From assembly GCA_002500665.1 (NCBI GenBank), contig DLRY01000025.1:1-16392 (forward strand): 16,392 nucleotides of DNA, given 5' to 3'. Positions 13,512 through 16,392 of this stretch are shown here, in pieces. Origin of the DNA: Opitutia bacterium UBA7876. GTDB lineage: Bacteria; Verrucomicrobiota; Verrucomicrobiia; Opitutales; Seribacteraceae. Position numbers and translations under genes: made by a program. The notes under the pieces were generated by a model. It had not been told where the DNA came from. It made no database searches and saw nothing but the letters and a program-made list of their open reading frames with translations. Every line of letters starts with the position of its first letter. Positions within the stretch are counted from its first letter, which is position 1.

Positions 13512-15340
13512 TTACCGGCCTTAGGGTAGAGCTTGACGCTTGAGACTACTCCTCCCTTGACGGATTTGGCCCAGCCAAGCATGAAGTAGGGAAAATCGGG
13601 CAGGTCCCCGGGATCCAGGTCCCAGTCGAGTCCCTGGTCCTTCATTAACTCATCCATCATGGGGGTAAGCATGTCCATCAAGCGGCTGAAATCGAAATAC
13701 TCGACTTGGGAAGCTCCCTCGGGAATATCGCGCAGGGCCACCTTGATCTCCTTTTGGTCCCAGAGGCTTTTCTTCTCCGACTGCATCCCGTCTATGACCT
13801 GGTTGAGCAACTGGGGCTCACCCATCGAGAGAAGGAGCCATTTGTCGGCCACGGCGTAACTTATGGAAACGCCCGCCTGTTCCAATCCCCTCATGGACCG
13901 CACGAGAACGCCGTTGTGCTTGGTTTCCTTGAAGAGTTCGGCCCCCTGCATGGCTCCGTCGAGGGTTGCTCGTAGCGATTGATCGAAGAGCTTAGGATCA
14001 CGAAGGGCGATGAGGAAGACATCGTTGGTAGGCGCTTCCACGAGTTCAGGGAGTTGCTCAAGGTCATCTTCCTCCAGGTCATCGGAAAAAAGGAAATCCA
14101 GGTTTTCGGCCCAGCCCGGATTCAGGCGGGAAAGGGAGATGACTTCGTCCCCCAGCGAGCCCAATACGTTCTTTCTAAAGGGAACGCCGATTTGGTCCTC
14201 GAAAGCCTGAATCTGGGCATTGACAAGGAGCATAAGCTGAGGGCTCATCTTTTCCAGCATCGCGGAAAGCTTGGGCCAGATCTGGGACATATCATAGCGG
14301 GCGGAGGATGCGGAAAGGAGGTTGGGAGGGAGAAAACCACGAAGCTTGACTTCCTTGTCGTCTGTTTCCATGAGGGAGAACAAACCCTCGTACTCGGAAA
14401 GAAAAAGGGCAACGGACATTGAAAACTCGCCACCCCTGGGGTCAAACTGCATACCCATGGAGTCGAGGGAATCCAAGCCGAGGGCCTCAACCACACCGTC
14501 AGTGGTAAGACCGAAAGGATTTTCCGGCATCTGAAGACCGGGGTTCTCACTCATTTTAAGGAGCATGGACATGAGGGGCCTGAAGTTGAGGAAGATACGG
14601 GCCTCCCCGGATCCGATCTCGTCGAAAAGGTCGAGGTACTGGTCGTTTCCGGATAGCCTCTCGGAAGAGTCTCCCGAGGCCAAGAGGAGTACGTCACGGA
14701 CGTGCTCTTCCCCTCCCATGACGAAGTGCATGACTTCATCCTGCATGAAAAGAGCCATCTTCTTGTCCTTCTCCTCGTCTCTTTCAGGGCCGATCCAATG
14801 GACGGTGGTTCCGTTCACGTTGGACTGATCCCAAGCGAAATCCCCATCCGATCGCTTAATTTCCTTCCTCATCCAGCGGAGGGTCTTAAGCAAGTCCTTT
14901 TCCGTTTTGCCGGTCTCCATCATAAGAGTGATGAAAGGCAAGCCGACGTCGGAAAAATCCATTTCCTCACCCTCTTCCACCTTCTTATCGAAGGCTTCGC
15001 TCTCAAGCATCCGGTCCAAGCCACCTATGGAGAAAAGGATCTCCCCCTTCATCGAATCCTTCCAGCTCTCCAGAGTTTCCATCATTTCCTCGAGCCCGGG
15101 TTCATCCTTGAATCCACTCTCCATCTCGCTCTCCATCCATTCCGACATTTTCTCCCAAGCCGGGCTTCTAGAGAAGGAACCGAACGGGCCGGTCTCAATC
15201 TTTTCGGCAAAGTCCGCCCAATCGTCGACGGCAACAACCAGGAAAGCGTCGTGCGGAACACGGTCTGCAAGCTTGGGCTTGGCCGTAAGAGCGAAAAGGA
15301 CTCCAAGAAAATAGAAGGAGCATAAGAGTAGCTTTTTCAT
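13508..15340 (-). CDS. exported methionine-rich acidic protein of unknown function
   Basis: With ATG 15340 this is a 610-residue protein with a clear signal peptide (KKLLLCSFYFLGVLFALTA, then KPKLADRVP). I do not recognise a family with confidence. The opening VPHDAFLVVAVDDWADF and the alternation of short strands with helices recall DUF3352-like exported proteins of cyanobacteria and Planctomycetes, only weakly. By my count it has 38 methionines (about 6 percent) in clusters, is rich in Asp and Glu (for example DDLEEDDLEQLPEL), and its only cysteine is C7 in the signal peptide. An in-frame ATG 174 bases upstream lies inside the protease gene and gives non-signal text, so it is rejected. Upstream is a 79-base gap to the protease; downstream it is coupled to the FG-GAP gene. 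No Shine-Dalgarno is seen. Confidence 0.78.
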   Translation of the reverse strand: MKKLLLCSFYFLGVLFALTAKPKLADRVPHDAFLVVAVDDWADFAEKIETGPFGSFSRSPAWEKMSEWMESEMESGFKDEPGLEEMMETLESWKDSMKGEILFSIGGLDRMLESEAFDKKVEEGEEMDFSDVGLPFITLMMETGKTEKDLLKTLRWMRKEIKRSDGDFAWDQSNVNGTTVHWIGPERDEEKDKKMALFMQDEVMHFVMGGEEHVRDVLLLASGDSSERLSGNDQYLDLFDEIGSGEARIFLNFRPLMSMLLKMSENPGLQMPENPFGLTTDGVVEALGLDSLDSMGMQFDPRGGEFSMSVALFLSEYEGLFSLMETDDKEVKLRGFLPPNLLSASSARYDMSQIWPKLSAMLEKMSPQLMLLVNAQIQAFEDQIGVPFRKNVLGSLGDEVISLSRLNPGWAENLDFLFSDDLEEDDLEQLPELVEAPTNDVFLIALRDPKLFDQSLRATLDGAMQGAELFKETKHNGVLVRSMRGLEQAGVSISYAVADKWLLLSMGEPQLLNQVIDGMQSEKKSLWDQKEIKVALRDIPEGASQVEYFDFSRLMDMLTPMMDELMKDQGLDWDLDPGDLPDFPYFMLGWAKSVKGGVVSSVKLYPKAGK

Positions 15341-15419
15341 AGGGTGATGAGTGATGAATCGATGGGGGGAATCAAATGGGAAGGATAAATAAGAGCCTTT
15401 GGGAAAAACCCACGCTCGG

Positions 15420-16340
15420 TCATTTAGGCGGAGGCAGGTAGCGGTAGCCGGCGTTCGGGTTGCGTGGGTCGAACGCGAAGGCATCCCGGTTTTCGAGAAA
15501 AGTCTTGAGTGCACGCACGGGGATGGAGAAACCGAGTCCTTCGGCCCCCGTGCTGACTACCTTCATGTTGTTCACGCCGACCACCTGACCGCGGTAGTTG
15601 AAGAGGGGCCCCCCCGAATTGCCGGGGCTGATCTCGGCCGTCGTCTGAATATGCAGGCGATCCTGAATGATGCGGTTTCTCAAGCTGACGATCCCCTCGG
15701 AAACGCTCCGCTCCAGGCCAAGAGGGCTACCAATCGCGAAAACCCTTTCCCCTTGTCGGACTTCCTGCGACGAACCAAGAGGCACGGTAGGGAAAACCTT
15801 GTTCGAGTGGCCCTCGATCTTGAGCAAAGCAAGGTCGACGTTCCCCCCCGTGGCCACGATCCGGACGTTATCGTAGTTCTCCTTGATCAACTCTCCCTTT
15901 GCCAGCCTGAATTGGGTAATGGAAACCTGTCGCTCTCCCGCAACCACGTGATCGTTGGTGATGACGTAGCCATCGGAGTGGATGAGGAAGCCTGAACCAA
16001 GCCCGATGGGCGTCCTGATCATGACCACGCACTCCCCCAGTTCGGAGACCAGGTCCCCGAGGGGGCGGTTCTTCAATTTGGGATCCGTGCGGTAGAGATG
16101 ATCGCCCGCCTTGGAACCAATCAACTTGCCCGAATTGACCTCCTTCACCTCGACACATTCCTTGGAAGGAACCTGGAGGACGGTAAAGCCGAGGTCTATG
16201 ACCCAGTGCTCGGAGCTCTTCTTGAGAACTTCACCGGTGATGGACGCGCCGGACTGAAGCACAATCTCGACACCCTTGGCCCACAGGGAGAAAGGCAGGA
16301 AAAACAAGAGCAGAAAGGGAATTTTTCGCAAGACGCACAT
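15420..16340 (-). CDS. exported HtrA/DegP-like trypsin-family serine protease without PDZ domain
   Basis: A 306-residue protein. A signal peptide (CVLRKIPFLLLFFLPFSLWA) is followed by a small beta-rich module (VEIVLQSGASITGEVLKKSSEHWVIDL in pieces, residues 24-66) resembling SH3-like regions seen in PVC exported proteins. The protease domain spans about residues 100-290: GLGSGFLI, H131 in TNDHVVAG, D169 in NVDLALLKI, S242 in SPGNSGGPLFN, and an oxyanion-loop GNSGGP, so the triad is complete. The C terminus stops soon after GLGFSIPV, leaving no room for the PDZ domains typical of DegP/DegS. Role: periplasmic protein quality control or specific processing (inferred). The start at ATG 16340 has GAGGGG 4-5 bases upstream; ATG 16352 is possible and adds four residues. 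It is probably the first gene of the - strand operon. Confidence 0.92.
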   Translation of the reverse strand: MCVLRKIPFLLLFFLPFSLWAKGVEIVLQSGASITGEVLKKSSEHWVIDLGFTVLQVPSKECVEVKEVNSGKLIGSKAGDHLYRTDPKLKNRPLGDLVSELGECVVMIRTPIGLGSGFLIHSDGYVITNDHVVAGERQVSITQFRLAKGELIKENYDNVRIVATGGNVDLALLKIEGHSNKVFPTVPLGSSQEVRQGERVFAIGSPLGLERSVSEGIVSLRNRIIQDRLHIQTTAEISPGNSGGPLFNYRGQVVGVNNMKVVSTGAEGLGFSIPVRALKTFLENRDAFAFDPRNPNAGYRYLPPPK

Positions 16341-16392
16341 GGAACCCCTCATCTAGCCGAATTCAAAGGCGAGGAGCGAGAAAAAAACTTTG

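Noticed and set aside
14702..15325. 207-codon + strand frame antisense to the methionine-rich protein
   Set aside because: No domain or start signal, and it lies wholly inside a long coherent gene with a signal peptide.
15400..15412. TGGG-AAAAA-CCCA hairpin after the protease gene
   Set aside because: Only 4 bp of stem and no U-tract; too weak to call a terminator inside a probable operon.

Overview
The window reads as chromosomal DNA from a member of the PVC group, most likely a marine Verrucomicrobiota. This is inferred from gene content: a DUF1501 protein next to a secreted sulfatase, DUF4190, CD225/dispanin, DUF2752 and GYF_2 small membrane proteins, a nickel superoxide dismutase, and several start codons without a Shine-Dalgarno sequence. 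No phage, transposase, integrase or CRISPR array is visible. It holds 16 protein genes (the first cut by the window edge) and one tRNA gene. No gene-free stretch exceeds 300 bases.

Region 1 (1-4448, + strand, GC-rich) is a tight run: the 3' part of a DUF1501 gene, a secreted Cys-type sulfatase, a HypD-like dihydrodipicolinate synthase family enzyme, and an enolase-superfamily enzyme that looks like cis-3-hydroxy-L-proline dehydratase or a hydroxyproline(-betaine) 2-epimerase. The last two point to hydroxyproline catabolism. A convergent major facilitator transporter of the nucleoside:H+ symporter type follows (4471-5736, - strand).

Region 2 (about 5.75-8.9 kb) is visibly more AT-rich. It carries small membrane proteins on the - strand (DUF4190; then CD225/dispanin, DUF2752 and an NTF2-like protein as a tight set), a divergent lipoprotein built of YwqK/MORN_2 repeats on the + strand, and a tRNA-Arg(UCU) gene on the - strand.

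Region 3 (9040-10372, + strand) holds another DUF4190 protein, an exported nickel superoxide dismutase whose signal peptide appears to end exactly before the nickel-hook histidine, and a GYF_2-domain membrane protein 15 bases downstream.

Region 4 (16340 down to 10408, - strand) is a probable four-gene operon: an HtrA-like serine protease without PDZ domain, a methionine-rich acidic exported protein of unknown function, a large FG-GAP/VCBS-type exported protein, and a YmdB-family metallophosphoesterase. The last three are joined by two 4-base GTGA stop/start overlaps. It converges on region 3 across a short gap holding two small hairpins.

The most interesting points are the sulfatase plus hydroxyproline operon, the self-maturing look of the exported nickel superoxide dismutase, the bacterial IFITM-like CD225/DUF2752/NTF2 cassette, and the coupling of a YmdB phosphodiesterase to exported proteins.
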